This document shows positions 18,365 through 27,895 of a DNA stretch of 64,000 nucleotides, piece by piece; position 1 is the first letter of the stretch, and each line of letters starts with the position of its first letter. The translations under genes were made by a program, and so were the position numbers. Below the pieces are notes generated by a model. That model did not search any database and had not been told where the DNA came from. It saw only the letters and a program-made list of their open reading frames with translations. This DNA is from Symmachiella macrocystis (GTDB taxonomy: Bacteria > Planctomycetota > Planctomycetia > Planctomycetales > Planctomycetaceae), in contig NZ_SJPP01000001.1 in assembly GCF_007860075.1 (NCBI RefSeq), positions 4,375,490 through 4,439,489 on the forward strand. The letters run 5' to 3'.

Positions 18365-19363
18365 ATGCTCCTGACCGTCGCTCTACTCGGTGCCAGTGTG
18401 TTGTTGAGTGAACCGAATTCTGCTGCTACTCCTCCGAAAGATGGCGACGCGAAAACAGTCAATGACAAGGCGTTGACGCAACTTCCTGGAAGTGCGGGGT
18501 TTGTATTTACGGAGTTGACGGACAAAGGACCGAAGCCGCTGTTTGGATTGCACGAGCATGAAAAGTTTGCCATCGGGTCTGGGTTCAAGCTGTTCATCCT
18601 GGGGACGCTGGCCGAGGAGGCTAATGGTGATCAGCGGCAATTGGCGAATGTGATGAAATTGCGGCCTGAATGGGTTGGGCCGCCGCATAGCGAAATGGCT
18701 GAGTGGCCGATGGGGTCTCCAGTGACGCTGAATACATTTGCGTTGAAGATGATCTCGATCAGCGACAACACGGCCACCGATCATCTGCTGCACCTGTTGG
18801 GACGCGAGAACATTGAAAAGCAAATGGCGGCGATGGGGCACAAACATGCCCAGTGGAATCGTCCGCTACTCTCAACGCGCGAAATGACCATGTTGCGCGA
18901 CAAGAAGGCCGGCATACCCGGCAAACAGTATCAGAAGTTGGACGAAGCCGCGAAGCGGAAATTTTTGGCCAAACACGACGTAGGCATTCCGGATTATGAT
19001 GCGTTGGATTTCGACACGGCGGCCTTTGATATGGCCGAATGGTATGCCACACCGATGGACATGGCCCGGGCATTGTCGTGGATCAAACAGCACACCGACA
19101 AGGACCAGGCGGCGCATCCACTGCGTGCGATCCTCACGGTGGTTCCCAAGTTGCCGCATGACGCTAAGGTCTGGCCGTACGTCGGATTCAAGGGTGGTTC
19201 GGAGGATCAACTGATCGCCGGCAACTGGCTACTGAAAAACCGCAACGGCCGTTGGTACACCTTCCACGTGTTCTGGAACAGTCCGCAAGAAAAGGTAGAC
19301 CAAGCCAAGATGCTGGAGGCGATCACACAATTGTTCGGTTCTATTCAGTCGGCGATTGAATAG
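18365..19363 (+). CDS. class-A beta-lactamase-fold serine hydrolase
   Basis: A 332-residue secreted protein (signal MLLTVALLGASVLLSEPNSA). The penicillin-recognising fold is shown by SGFK (SxxK nucleophile, AIGSGFKLFILGTL), SDN (ISDNTATDHLL) and KGG in place of KTG (YVGFKGGSEDQ). A TPxxMA helix (ATPMDMARAL) matches the segment after the omega loop. The ExxLN deacylation motif of true class A beta-lactamases is not apparent, so resistance activity is doubtful; a DD-peptidase-like or other serine hydrolase role is more likely. AGAAGG lies upstream of the ATG. Confidence 0.82.
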   Translation: MLLTVALLGASVLLSEPNSAATPPKDGDAKTVNDKALTQLPGSAGFVFTELTDKGPKPLFGLHEHEKFAIGSGFKLFILGTLAEEANGDQRQLANVMKLRPEWVGPPHSEMAEWPMGSPVTLNTFALKMISISDNTATDHLLHLLGRENIEKQMAAMGHKHAQWNRPLLSTREMTMLRDKKAGIPGKQYQKLDEAAKRKFLAKHDVGIPDYDALDFDTAAFDMAEWYATPMDMARALSWIKQHTDKDQAAHPLRAILTVVPKLPHDAKVWPYVGFKGGSEDQLIAGNWLLKNRNGRWYTFHVFWNSPQEKVDQAKMLEAITQLFGSIQSAIE

Positions 19364-19371
19364 TCGACGGT

Positions 19372-19459
19372 CATGTAGGGCAGGCTCCCACCTGCCGAAG
19401 ATGCGCATCAGCGACTCGCGTAGCGCATGGCAGGCGGGAGCCTGCCCTACATGTTTTTT
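19372..19459. repeat. long inverted GTAGGGC repeat with T run
   Basis: Two 25-base arms, 19372-19396 and 19429-19453, are inverted copies with one mismatch; each half itself contains the GGCAGGC/GCCTGCC core. The right arm is followed by TTTTTT (19454-19459), so in the plus direction it could also act as an intrinsic terminator for the serine hydrolase gene, whose stop is about ten bases upstream. Confidence 0.8.
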
Positions 19460-19555
19460 GATCCGACCGCCCCTTTTCTGCGTTGTCAATATTAGCCCAC
19501 GCCGCACAGTGTATTGCGGCGGTTAAAATTTGACATCTAGCGGAGGAGGGTGTGA

Positions 19556-20365
19556 ATGGTAGCTCGATCGACCTGTCTACTCCTATGTGTTTTGCTTGGG
19601 TTTGCTCCTTCGTTATACGGACAAGGTCCGCAGCGCAATGCAGAGCGAATAATGGTGCCGCTGCCAGAGCGGGGGCACTACGTCGTCGACTCAGCGCATC
19701 TGCTGGATGAGGCAGCGGAGCAGTCGCTGCAACAGATCGCTGAGGATTTGCAGGCAGAGACCTCGACGCCGTTGTTTGTTGTGACGATCGATTCCCTGGC
19801 TGCTCACGGCGGCGGCGGGCTGCAGATTGAGGCGTTCAGCAAGGCGTTGCTGGAACAGTGGCAGTTTGAATCGCCACGCGCCGCCAATTGGCCAAACTCA
19901 ATTTTGTTGTTGGTGGCGAAAGAGGATCGACGGGCGAGAATTCAATTCTTCCGTCCGCGCGGACGCAAAGATGACAGGATCGCGCGGGAAATCATGGATG
20001 CGCACATCGTGAGGCAATTCAAACGCGGTCAATTCAGCGAAGGGATCGTTGCAGGTGCCACGGGTTTGGATTCTCTGGCACGCAACAAGACGTTGCCCTC
20101 CGCGCCGTGGCCGATGTGGGTGATTGTCGTTCTTGGCGGCGCCGGCGGTCTGTTTCTGTTGTTCTCGATTTCGCTGTATCGTAGCGGGCTGGATAGTTGG
20201 GCTTGGCGATCTATGAAAGCTATCATCGATGGTTTCTCGGAGGGGCCGAACTGGGATTCCGACGACCATTCTGGGAGTTACTCTGGCGGTGGCGGATACT
20301 CAGGTGGTGGGTTTTCAAGCGATAGGGGATGCTCAGACAGTGGCGGTGCGACCGGTTCTTGGTAG
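19556..20365 (+). CDS. TPM-domain (YgcG-like) secreted membrane protein
   Basis: A 269-residue protein: signal peptide (LLLCVLLGFAPSLYG), a TPM domain at about residues 40-170 (HYVVDSAHLLDEAAEQSLQQ, PLFVVTIDSLA, ANWPNSILLLVAKEDRRARIQ), a transmembrane helix (WVIVVLGGAGGLFLLFSISLY) and a Gly/Ser-rich tail (SGGGGYSGGGFSS) typical of YgcG-type proteins. The TPM fold faces the periplasm; some relatives act in photosystem repair or membrane-protein maintenance, but the bacterial role is mostly unknown. GGAGGAGGG precedes the ATG. Confidence 0.8.
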   Translation: MVARSTCLLLCVLLGFAPSLYGQGPQRNAERIMVPLPERGHYVVDSAHLLDEAAEQSLQQIAEDLQAETSTPLFVVTIDSLAAHGGGGLQIEAFSKALLEQWQFESPRAANWPNSILLLVAKEDRRARIQFFRPRGRKDDRIAREIMDAHIVRQFKRGQFSEGIVAGATGLDSLARNKTLPSAPWPMWVIVVLGGAGGLFLLFSISLYRSGLDSWAWRSMKAIIDGFSEGPNWDSDDHSGSYSGGGGYSGGGFSSDRGCSDSGGATGSW

Positions 20366-20431
20366 GATTATGATGTCTATATTCCACGTTTCATGAAGCA
20401 ACGTCACGCACAGCGTGACCTACAAACGGCT

Positions 20432-20944
20432 ATGCAAATCTTCGCCTACGGTTCCAACATGCACACCGCTCGTCTCCGCGCGCGGGTTGCCAGTGCGGTG
20501 CCGGTGGGGTTGGGGGTTGTTGCTCAGCGGCAGTTTGTGTTTCATAAGCGGGGCTTGGATGGGTCCGGCAAGGCGGATGCGTTTTATACCGGTGTTGCTG
20601 AGGACCGTGTGTGGGGCGTGCTGTTTGAGATTGCCGCTGCCGACAAACCGGTGTTGGATGAATTCGAATCTGTCGGTGTGGGGTATGACGATCTGACCGT
20701 CACAGTCGAATTGGCCGGCGGGACGACGACCGAGGCTGTGATCTATGCTGCTCGAGCGGAGATGCTGGATGCGCAGCTGAAACCGTTTTGTTGGTACCGG
20801 GAATTCGTGCTCCAAGGTGGCCGGCAGCATGGTTTACCCGCTGACTATCTGGTGGATTTGGCCCAATTTGAGTCAATCCGCGATGCTGATGCAATTCGTC
20901 GCGAGAAGAATTGGCGTCTATCGCGCACAGCTGGTCGCGGATAG
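20432..20944 (+). CDS. gamma-glutamylcyclotransferase-like protein
   Basis: A 170-residue protein with the GGCT/AIG2 fold: FAYGSNM substrate loop at the N-terminus, FHKRGLDGSGKADAFYTG, VLFEIAAADKPVLDEFESVG containing the conserved acidic residue, and a GY segment. Known members cleave gamma-glutamyl groups to give 5-oxoproline. The internal ATG at 20432 is chosen because family members begin only a few residues before FAYGSN; an in-frame ATG at 20393 would add 13 residues. Neither start has a strong ribosome binding site. Confidence 0.8.
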   Translation: MQIFAYGSNMHTARLRARVASAVPVGLGVVAQRQFVFHKRGLDGSGKADAFYTGVAEDRVWGVLFEIAAADKPVLDEFESVGVGYDDLTVTVELAGGTTTEAVIYAARAEMLDAQLKPFCWYREFVLQGGRQHGLPADYLVDLAQFESIRDADAIRREKNWRLSRTAGRG

Positions 20945-21192
20945 CCGCGTCGCCGTTGGAGTTTTGTCTGTTAGGCGATTCGGCATCGGTCGTGGGTGGC
21001 GTGCACTGCGAGGTCATCGGGAATTCCGCGATGGGGGCTCACATTTTTTGTCTTTTGTAATGTTGTCTGATTGAAAAGTGGTTACACTCCGAGTACCTGA
21101 CTAGGTGTCGGCACATGCAATGCGAATCGGCCGACGCTGAGATCTATGTTGTTTTGACAATTATTTTTCATTCTGTGGTTCCGAGGCGAGTG

Positions 21193-22515
21193 ATGGAACG
21201 TTCATTTTCGACGTTGCCAAGTCTGGTACGGGCATGGCCGATGGGGTTTTGCCTGATTGTCGTTGGCCTAAGCGGTTGCGTGGAACGGACCGTCGCTTTG
21301 GAAAAAACACCTCCTCCCGAGGTGACGACAGGGGTGGCGTTGCAGAGGGAAATTGTAGACTCGCGACAGTTTCCCGGTCGGGTCGCTGCCGTGGAAAACG
21401 TCGAAATTCGCGCGCGTGTCACCGGCTATATCACCGAAGTGAATTTCGTTGAGGGCGACGTCGTTGATGTGGGAGCGCTGCTCTTCCAAATTGACCCTCG
21501 CCCGTTCCAAGAAGTGCTCAACGCGGCCGAATCGGAAATCGAACGCTGGCAGGCCTCCATTGCCAAGAACAAAGCGGACTTGGATCGTCAAACGCGTTTG
21601 CTGAAATCTGGCGCCGGTATACAAGAGGACTTTGATCAAGCAGAGGCGTTGGTTCTCCAATCCCAAGCGGCACTCAAAGGCTCACAGGCAGCTGTTGATA
21701 GTGCGAAACTTGATCTAGAGTTCACGACCATCATCGCTCCGGTGAAGGGCCGTGTTAGCCGCGCATTAGTCACAAAGGGAAACTTGGTCACCGCCGACCA
21801 GTCCTCCGGCACTCCCCTGACAACACTAGTCAGCGTTGATCCGATGTACGTCTATTTCGATGTCGACGAATTCACGATGTTGGAAGCACAACGGATTTCG
21901 CGAACAAACAATCCGGAGGCTCGTCATTCGCGGGTCCGTGATCAAAAACGGCCAGTTTTTATCGGTTTGGCCAACGAAAAAGGATTTCCACATCAGGGGG
22001 TCATCGACTTCGTTGACAATCAAGTAGATCCTACGACAGGCACGTTGCGCGTTCGGGGTCGGTTTGATAATACCGACGAATACTTGTCCGCCGGACTGTT
22101 TGTAAAAGTTCGCATACCGCTTGGCCAAGCCAAAACGGAATTGCTCGTTCCGCAGACCGCGATTGGTACGGATCTCAATCAGAAATTCGTACTTGTAGTC
22201 GACGCAAAGAACAAAGTAATTAAAAAACCTGTGGAGTTGGGGACATTGACCGATGACGGTTTACAGGTCATCGAATCCGGTGTGTCGGCCGAAGATCGGA
22301 TCATCATCAACGGTGCGCAACGCGTCCGCGACGGCGATACCGTCAAGGCAACGGAAGGCGAAATTATTCCGGTCAAAGCCGTTACCGAACCGGCCGCGGT
22401 GTCGGTTCCCGGTGATGTAACTCCGGACGGCGAGCCCGCGGATGCGGCAATAAAAGCAGAACCAAAAGTTGATGAAGCGGATTCGGAAAACAGCAACAGT
22501 GACGTTGCGAACTAG
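21193..22515 (+). CDS. RND efflux periplasmic adaptor lipoprotein
   Basis: A 440-residue membrane fusion protein of the AcrA/MexE type. A lipobox is visible (CLIVVGLSGC). The barrel-sandwich/lipoyl half RVAAVENVEIRARVTGYITEV...GDVVDVGALLFQIDPRPF precedes an alpha-helical hairpin, then LEFTTIIAPVKGRVSRALVTKGNLV and beta-barrel segments. The C-terminus has a Pro/Ala/Glu-rich extension. The ATG at 21193 has GAGG six bases upstream and yields a proper lipoprotein signal; a longer frame from 21115 would not. The pump gene follows 38 bases downstream, forming an operon. Confidence 0.93.
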   Translation: MERSFSTLPSLVRAWPMGFCLIVVGLSGCVERTVALEKTPPPEVTTGVALQREIVDSRQFPGRVAAVENVEIRARVTGYITEVNFVEGDVVDVGALLFQIDPRPFQEVLNAAESEIERWQASIAKNKADLDRQTRLLKSGAGIQEDFDQAEALVLQSQAALKGSQAAVDSAKLDLEFTTIIAPVKGRVSRALVTKGNLVTADQSSGTPLTTLVSVDPMYVYFDVDEFTMLEAQRISRTNNPEARHSRVRDQKRPVFIGLANEKGFPHQGVIDFVDNQVDPTTGTLRVRGRFDNTDEYLSAGLFVKVRIPLGQAKTELLVPQTAIGTDLNQKFVLVVDAKNKVIKKPVELGTLTDDGLQVIESGVSAEDRIIINGAQRVRDGDTVKATEGEIIPVKAVTEPAAVSVPGDVTPDGEPADAAIKAEPKVDEADSENSNSDVAN

Positions 22516-22553
22516 TTCATTTCTCACAATTATTATTTGATTCGGATACCGCG

Positions 22554-25500
22554 ATGTTTTCGCATTTCTTCATTGATCGCCCCATCTTCGCCACCGTGTT
22601 ATCGGTTGTGATCGTCATTGTGGGCGGGGTGTCTTACCTGAGTTTGCCAGTTGCGCAATATCCTGAGGTCGCGCCGCCGACAATTCAAGTGACAACCAGT
22701 TATCCAGGCGCGAATGCTGAAACGGTTGCCGAGACGGTGGCCACACCGATTGAGAACGAAATCAACGGCGTGGAAAACATGATTTACATGTCGTCCCGCT
22801 CAACCAACGACGGGCAATTGACGCTTGACGTTACGTTTGCACTAGGCACCGACATCGACATGGCACAAGTCTTTGTGCAGAATCGCGTCGCAATCGCTAT
22901 GCCGAAGCTCCCGGAGGAAGTCAGCCGGCAAGGCGTGACCACCAAAAAACGTTCTCCCAGTATCCTAATGATGGTAAACATCATCTCGCCGGAGAACACG
23001 CATGATTCATTGTTCTTGAGCAACTTTGTCACAACGAAAGTCAAGGACGATATCGCCCGTGTCAAGGGAGTCGGCGATGTCGCGATTTGGGGTGCCCGCG
23101 ACTTCAGTATGCGACTTTGGCTCGACCCGCAGAAGCTGTCCGCCCGCGACATGACCGCTGGGGACGTGATGGCCGCAGTGCGTGAACAAAACGTACAAGT
23201 CGCAGCCGGTCGTCTTGGTTCACCCCCGGTGGGCAACAACAACGTTGGTTTCCAATACACGTTGAACAGCCAAGGCCGGTTGGTGGAAGAAGAGGAATTC
23301 GCCAACATTATCGTTCGCACTGGCGAAGATGGACGACTCACTCGCTTAAAAGACGTGGGCCGCGTCGAGTTGGGCGCCAAGTCCTACGACATGGAAAGTT
23401 CATACAACGGCAAGTCGGGGGTCACATTGCCGTCGATCACGCTAGCTGTGTTTCAACTGCCTGGTTCCAACGCGTTGGAAACTGCTCAGGCTGTCCGAGC
23501 GACAATGGAGGATCTGAAGAACACAGGCCGTTTCCCGAATGGCGTCGAGTACCGTATCGATTACGATACGACTGTATTCATCGATCAATCGATCAAGGAC
23601 GTGTATGTTACCCTGTTGCAGGCATTGGGCCTGGTATTTGTTGTTGTCCTGATTTTCTTACAATCGTGGCGGGCAACGATCATTCCTATGGTTGCGGTGC
23701 CGGTTTCACTGATCGGAGCATTCGGCGGCATGGCGATGTTCGGTTTTTCGCTGAACAATTTGTCGTTATTCGGATTGGTGTTAGCGATCGGCGTTGTCGT
23801 CGACGACGCTATCGTGATTGTTGAAGCAGTCGAGTCACATCTCGCCTCTGGGTTATCGCAACGGGACGCTGCCCGGAAAGCGATGACGGAACTCGTTGGA
23901 CCGGTCATCGCTACGTCGTTAGTACTGCTGGCGGTTTTCGTGCCGACTGGGTTCATGGCGGGCATCACGGGAGAATTCTATAAGCAATTCGCGTTGACGA
24001 TCGCGGCGGCGGTCGCCATTTCGACCTTTAACGCGCTCACGCTTAGCCCGGCATTGTGCGCGCTTCTGCTTAAGCCTCCCACGGCCAAGAAGGACCCTGC
24101 TGAACTGTTTATGGAAGTCGCTTTCGGCTGGTGGTTGTTCAAAGGTTTTAATTGGGCGATGGACAAGTCTAAAAACGGATACGCTCGGAGCGTGTATTGG
24201 ATTGTCCGCGGGGCCTTATTTACGCTATTGCTTTACGGCGGCTTGCTGGGACTAACCTATTACGGTTTCATGACGGTACCGCAAGGATTTATTCCGCAAC
24301 AGGACAAAGGGTATTTGGTCGTCAACGCACAACTTCCCGACGCCGCCAGTTTGGAGCGGACTGACGATGTGGTACAAAAAATCATCGATATCGCCAAGGA
24401 AACGCCTGGTGTGAAAAGCGTTATTGGTGTGTCCGGTTATTCATTGTTAATTAGTTCCAACTTGTCGAATGCCGGTACGGCAATTTTGGTGTTGGACGAC
24501 TTTGATAAACGGGCCGGAGTAGATCACCTCTATGCGGATGCAATTGCCGCAGATTTACGAAAACGGTTCAACGTGATTCAAGAGGCTAGCGTAGCAGCCT
24601 TTGGCGCGCCGCCGATCGACGGTTTAGGCAGCACCGGCGGATTCAAGTTGCAGGTCCGAGATATCGGTTCGTTGGGCCTTCTTGAGTTGCAAAAGGGAGT
24701 CGACCGACTGGCGAGTGCTGGCAATGCACAGCCCGGCCTAGTCGGACTATCTACCACATTCAGCGTTAGCCAACCTCAGCTATATCTGGATATCGATCGT
24801 ACGAAAGCCAAAACACAAGGTGTTGCCCTAAATGACTTGTTTGAAACATTGCAGGTCTATTTAGGATCTGGTTATGCAAACGACTTCACCCGCGACAATC
24901 GCAACTGGCAGGTGAATGTCCAGGCTGATGCATCCTACCGCCTCACTCCACAAGATATTGGACGGCTGAGAGTGCGTAACGACAAAGGGGACATGGTTCC
25001 ACTGTCGACCCTGGTTAAGATCGTCGATACGACCGGACCGGCCATCGTCAACCACTACCAGAGCTATCCGTCAGCGGAAATCAACGGCAACAACACGCCC
25101 GGTACCAGTTCCGGCGATGCGATCATGATTATGGAAGGATTGAAGACAAAAGAATTGGGGCCAGGGATGGACTTCTTGTGGACCGACCTCACCTATCAGC
25201 AAATCGAGGCCTCCAAGGACCTGATGACAAAACTCGTCTTCCCGTTGGCAGTGGTTTTCGTTTTCCTGGTGTTGGCAGCACAATATGAAAGCTGGTCGTT
25301 ACCGTTAGCAGTGATTCTGATCGTGCCGATGTGCCTTTTCTGTTCTATTGCCGGCGTGTTGATCGCCAAGATGGACAGCAATATTTTCACGCAAATCGGC
25401 CAGGTACTGTTGGTCGGATTGTCGGCGAAAAACGCGATTTTGATTGTGGAATTCGCCCGTAACAAACAAGACGAGGGAATGTCGCGGATCGATGCGGTCG

Positions 25501-25778
25501 TCGAAGCTTGCCGGTTGCGGTTGCGGCCGATTCTGATGACCGCATTCTCGTCTGTGCTGGGATTTTTGCCGCTGATCTTGGCGACGGGCGCCGGAGCGGA
25601 AATGCGGATCGCATTGGGCGTAGGCGTGGTCGCGGGCATGTTGGGCGTCACGTTCTTCGGTCTATTCTTCACCCCCGTGTTCTATTCGGTGATTATGAAA
25701 TTCACCGACCGCAACAAGACGCAGGACAGCGGCGGGGAGGCAAACGCCGAGACGTCCCCCAAACCGGCCGCATCTTAG
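22554..25778 (+). CDS. RND multidrug efflux permease (HAE1/AcrB type)
   Basis: A 1074-residue inner-membrane proton-driven pump with the usual duplicated layout: FFIDRPIFATVLSVVIVIVGG N-terminus, large periplasmic loops, GLVLAIGVVVDDAIVIVEAVE carrying the paired Asp of transmembrane helix 4, and the repeat NAILIVEFARNKQDEGM near the C-terminus. It pairs with the adaptor immediately upstream. No TolC-like outer-membrane channel is in the operon, so an unlinked one is presumably used. Substrates cannot be predicted. Confidence 0.95.
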   Translation: MFSHFFIDRPIFATVLSVVIVIVGGVSYLSLPVAQYPEVAPPTIQVTTSYPGANAETVAETVATPIENEINGVENMIYMSSRSTNDGQLTLDVTFALGTDIDMAQVFVQNRVAIAMPKLPEEVSRQGVTTKKRSPSILMMVNIISPENTHDSLFLSNFVTTKVKDDIARVKGVGDVAIWGARDFSMRLWLDPQKLSARDMTAGDVMAAVREQNVQVAAGRLGSPPVGNNNVGFQYTLNSQGRLVEEEEFANIIVRTGEDGRLTRLKDVGRVELGAKSYDMESSYNGKSGVTLPSITLAVFQLPGSNALETAQAVRATMEDLKNTGRFPNGVEYRIDYDTTVFIDQSIKDVYVTLLQALGLVFVVVLIFLQSWRATIIPMVAVPVSLIGAFGGMAMFGFSLNNLSLFGLVLAIGVVVDDAIVIVEAVESHLASGLSQRDAARKAMTELVGPVIATSLVLLAVFVPTGFMAGITGEFYKQFALTIAAAVAISTFNALTLSPALCALLLKPPTAKKDPAELFMEVAFGWWLFKGFNWAMDKSKNGYARSVYWIVRGALFTLLLYGGLLGLTYYGFMTVPQGFIPQQDKGYLVVNAQLPDAASLERTDDVVQKIIDIAKETPGVKSVIGVSGYSLLISSNLSNAGTAILVLDDFDKRAGVDHLYADAIAADLRKRFNVIQEASVAAFGAPPIDGLGSTGGFKLQVRDIGSLGLLELQKGVDRLASAGNAQPGLVGLSTTFSVSQPQLYLDIDRTKAKTQGVALNDLFETLQVYLGSGYANDFTRDNRNWQVNVQADASYRLTPQDIGRLRVRNDKGDMVPLSTLVKIVDTTGPAIVNHYQSYPSAEINGNNTPGTSSGDAIMIMEGLKTKELGPGMDFLWTDLTYQQIEASKDLMTKLVFPLAVVFVFLVLAAQYESWSLPLAVILIVPMCLFCSIAGVLIAKMDSNIFTQIGQVLLVGLSAKNAILIVEFARNKQDEGMSRIDAVVEACRLRLRPILMTAFSSVLGFLPLILATGAGAEMRIALGVGVVAGMLGVTFFGLFFTPVFYSVIMKFTDRNKTQDSGGEANAETSPKPAAS

Positions 25779-25808
25779 CCCCGCGCGCGATCGGAAGGTC
25801 GATGATCC

Positions 25809-26240
25809 ATGAGCGAGACAGAACCGTTGCGGGTCTTATTCGTATGCGTCGAAAATTCCAATCGCAGCCAAATGGCCGAAGCGTTCGCTCGCATGCATGG
25901 CGGCCCGCAAATCGAGGCGCATAGCGCCGGTTCGCGACCATCGGGAAAAGTAAATCCCAAAGCTGTCGCAGCGATGCGCGAATCGGGCTACGATTTGTCG
26001 AAACACGCCTCAGAATCACTCGATGCGGTGGCTGGACTGCGCTTCGCGGCGGCCGTCACTATGGGCTGCGGCGATGCCTGTCCGCATGTGGCGGCCGGGC
26101 GTCGCGAAGACTGGGACATCCCCGACCCCCGCGAGATGCCGCCCGAGGAGTTCCGTGAAGTCCGAGATCTGATTGAACAGAAGGTCAAGACGTTGTTGCA
26201 GACGGTGCATACCGGCGACAACCGCGATTCGGGACGTTGA
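25809..26240 (+). CDS. arsenate reductase-like low-MW protein tyrosine phosphatase
   Basis: A 143-residue member of the thioredoxin-linked ArsC/LMW-PTPase family. The P-loop CVENSNRS (Cys13, Arg19) is at the N-terminus, MGCGDACP supplies the further cysteines, and DIPDP gives the general-acid aspartate. Known enzymes reduce arsenate or dephosphorylate phosphotyrosine. It begins 30 bases after the RND pump stop, suggesting co-transcription. No arsR or arsenite transporter is adjacent, so a phosphatase role is equally possible. Confidence 0.85.
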   Translation: MSETEPLRVLFVCVENSNRSQMAEAFARMHGGPQIEAHSAGSRPSGKVNPKAVAAMRESGYDLSKHASESLDAVAGLRFAAAVTMGCGDACPHVAAGRREDWDIPDPREMPPEEFREVRDLIEQKVKTLLQTVHTGDNRDSGR

Positions 26241-26425
26241 TCCTCATCGCGCGCTCGTTGTGCGTGGGTCTCGTGAGCGCGCATCCGCCCAACCGCAGGT
26301 CTCCCGAACGATCCGGCGCGGCTTTCAGGCGGTTTGCAACGCGCATTCAGTCGACGGCTTCGTCAGGCACCCCACTGTGTCAGGGGGCATTTGATGATGT
26401 ATGCAACAACGGAATCGACGACCGG

Positions 26426-27504
26426 TTATTTCGGTGGTTTCACATCACTGTCGTACCTTTTGTTGATGTCGGCATAGATCTTGTCCACAACTTCGCAATA
26501 CGGCACGCGTCCACCCCTGATAAAGTCAGAGAAGCCGATTTTCTGACTGGGGTCCGCAGGGAGTTTTTCGGTGACCGATGGTTGCGGCCAAATGTCTTCA
26601 TCGATGACGGCCATCCGGACTCTGATGTCGTCACTTGTGACGTTGATGACCATGTAGTCGGTTGCTAACACGAAGGGGCCGTCATAAGTCTTGCGGACCA
26701 TGCTTGTCACGGCTGGAAGCGTATCAAAGTCGTTGAAGACGTGATATCCGACCGCTAGGCGTGGCTTGGTCTCGCTCATCACCTTGCCGAACTGCGCCGG
26801 AGAAGTATGTACTTGAGTTCCCACATTCAGCGCATCAGATGCCGGCCATTTTTGTTTGTCGATGAGGACTGAGGGAGGGGCAAAACACTCGTGTATCGAA
26901 ATGTCGCAACCTTTCGTATGCTCGATCCACCATTTGTTTGGGAACGTGTCACTCGTAAACGCAAATTTCAAATCATTCCATTCCAAAATGAAACTCACAC
27001 AACCATCAATGGCATGAATCGCAGGAATGCTGCGGACAATTACTCCGTTTTCATTGTAAATGACTTCATTGACAGCCTTGTAGTCGAACTCATTGACTTC
27101 CAATTTTTGCCCGCGGGTGTTGACGTTTCCCATCCGTGAGGCGGTATCCCAGGCAAACATCTTCTGCATGTGATCGCAAGCATATTTCGTCCCGTACTCA
27201 GGCTTGGCGCCACTTGGTCCCCAGACACGCAAAGGACGTTGTCGGTTACCGATCACACCACCAATCCAGAGATCCCCCAGGTCACCGAAGTGATCTGAAT
27301 GCAAATGTCCGATAAAGACTTTGTCGAGATAATCGTAGGGGATTTTTTGAGCGGAGAGTCGCTCCGCCGAACCACTGCCTATGTCAAAAATGAATTTGTC
27401 TCCATTACCTAGCTCAACCAGCCAGCAAGCCGCCGCCTGTTTAGGGCGTGTCCCCCAATAAGAATTACAGCGGTTGAGATGCCGGAGTAGGTTTTTTTTG
27501 ACAT
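26426..27504 (-). pseudogene. metallo-beta-lactamase-fold hydrolase, frameshifted
   Basis: The main frame carries GHLHSDHFGDL (the HxHxDH metal motif), FAFTSDTFPN, GCDISIHECF and VGYHVFNDFD, an MBL-fold hydrolase of the RNase Z/arylsulfatase-like branch. It extends upstream through ACWLVELGNGDKFIFDIGSG but contains no start codon. A good start, ATG 27504 with AGGGGG upstream, opens another frame (MSKKTYSGISTAVILIGG) that ends at TAG 27409. Joining the two needs a one-base shift near the five-G run at 27452-27456. Either a sequencing error or a real frameshift mutation. Confidence 0.75.
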
Positions 27505-27895
27505 GCCTCGTCCCCCTTCGCTTAATTCCAGGCGCGAATGATAGATGTGTTGATCGAAATGCCGTTTCGTAAATTTACTATAGCCAATTCGAAATCGCAA
27601 TTTCCAAATGCTGTTTCTATCCATTGAACATCCCAGGAGCTCGTGGGAGCTTCGACAAGAGTCTATGATATTCGTGGGGAAGTTCAAATTGACGGTCGAT
27701 GTGTTTCGATTCCCTACTCCAGGCCGCAAGGATACTGTACACTTCGTATTTGATAGCTCTTCTCCCGACCACTTTTCCGATGTTTCAACACACCGAAGCA
27801 GAGTCGGGTTGCATTGAGCCGAAATGAATCGTTGGTACGCGGTTGTTTTGGAGCGGCCTTTCCTGTTTTTTTGATCACCTTTGAGACCAGTCATT
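27505..27895. other. divergent intergenic region
   Basis: Separates the minus-strand MBL gene from the plus-strand aldolase gene, so promoters in both directions should lie here. A long minus-strand open frame crosses it, but apart from the MBL N-terminus it has no protein-like features or initiation signals. No operator or riboswitch was recognised. Confidence 0.4.

Noticed and set aside
25809..26240. Complete arsenic resistance operon
   Set aside because: Only an ArsC-like phosphatase is present; no arsR, arsenite exporter or arsA nearby, and the upstream pump is a general RND type.
27440..27460. Programmed -1 frameshift in the MBL gene
   Set aside because: The bases around the G run do not form a standard slippery heptamer in the starting frame and I see no downstream structure; mutation or sequencing error is simpler.
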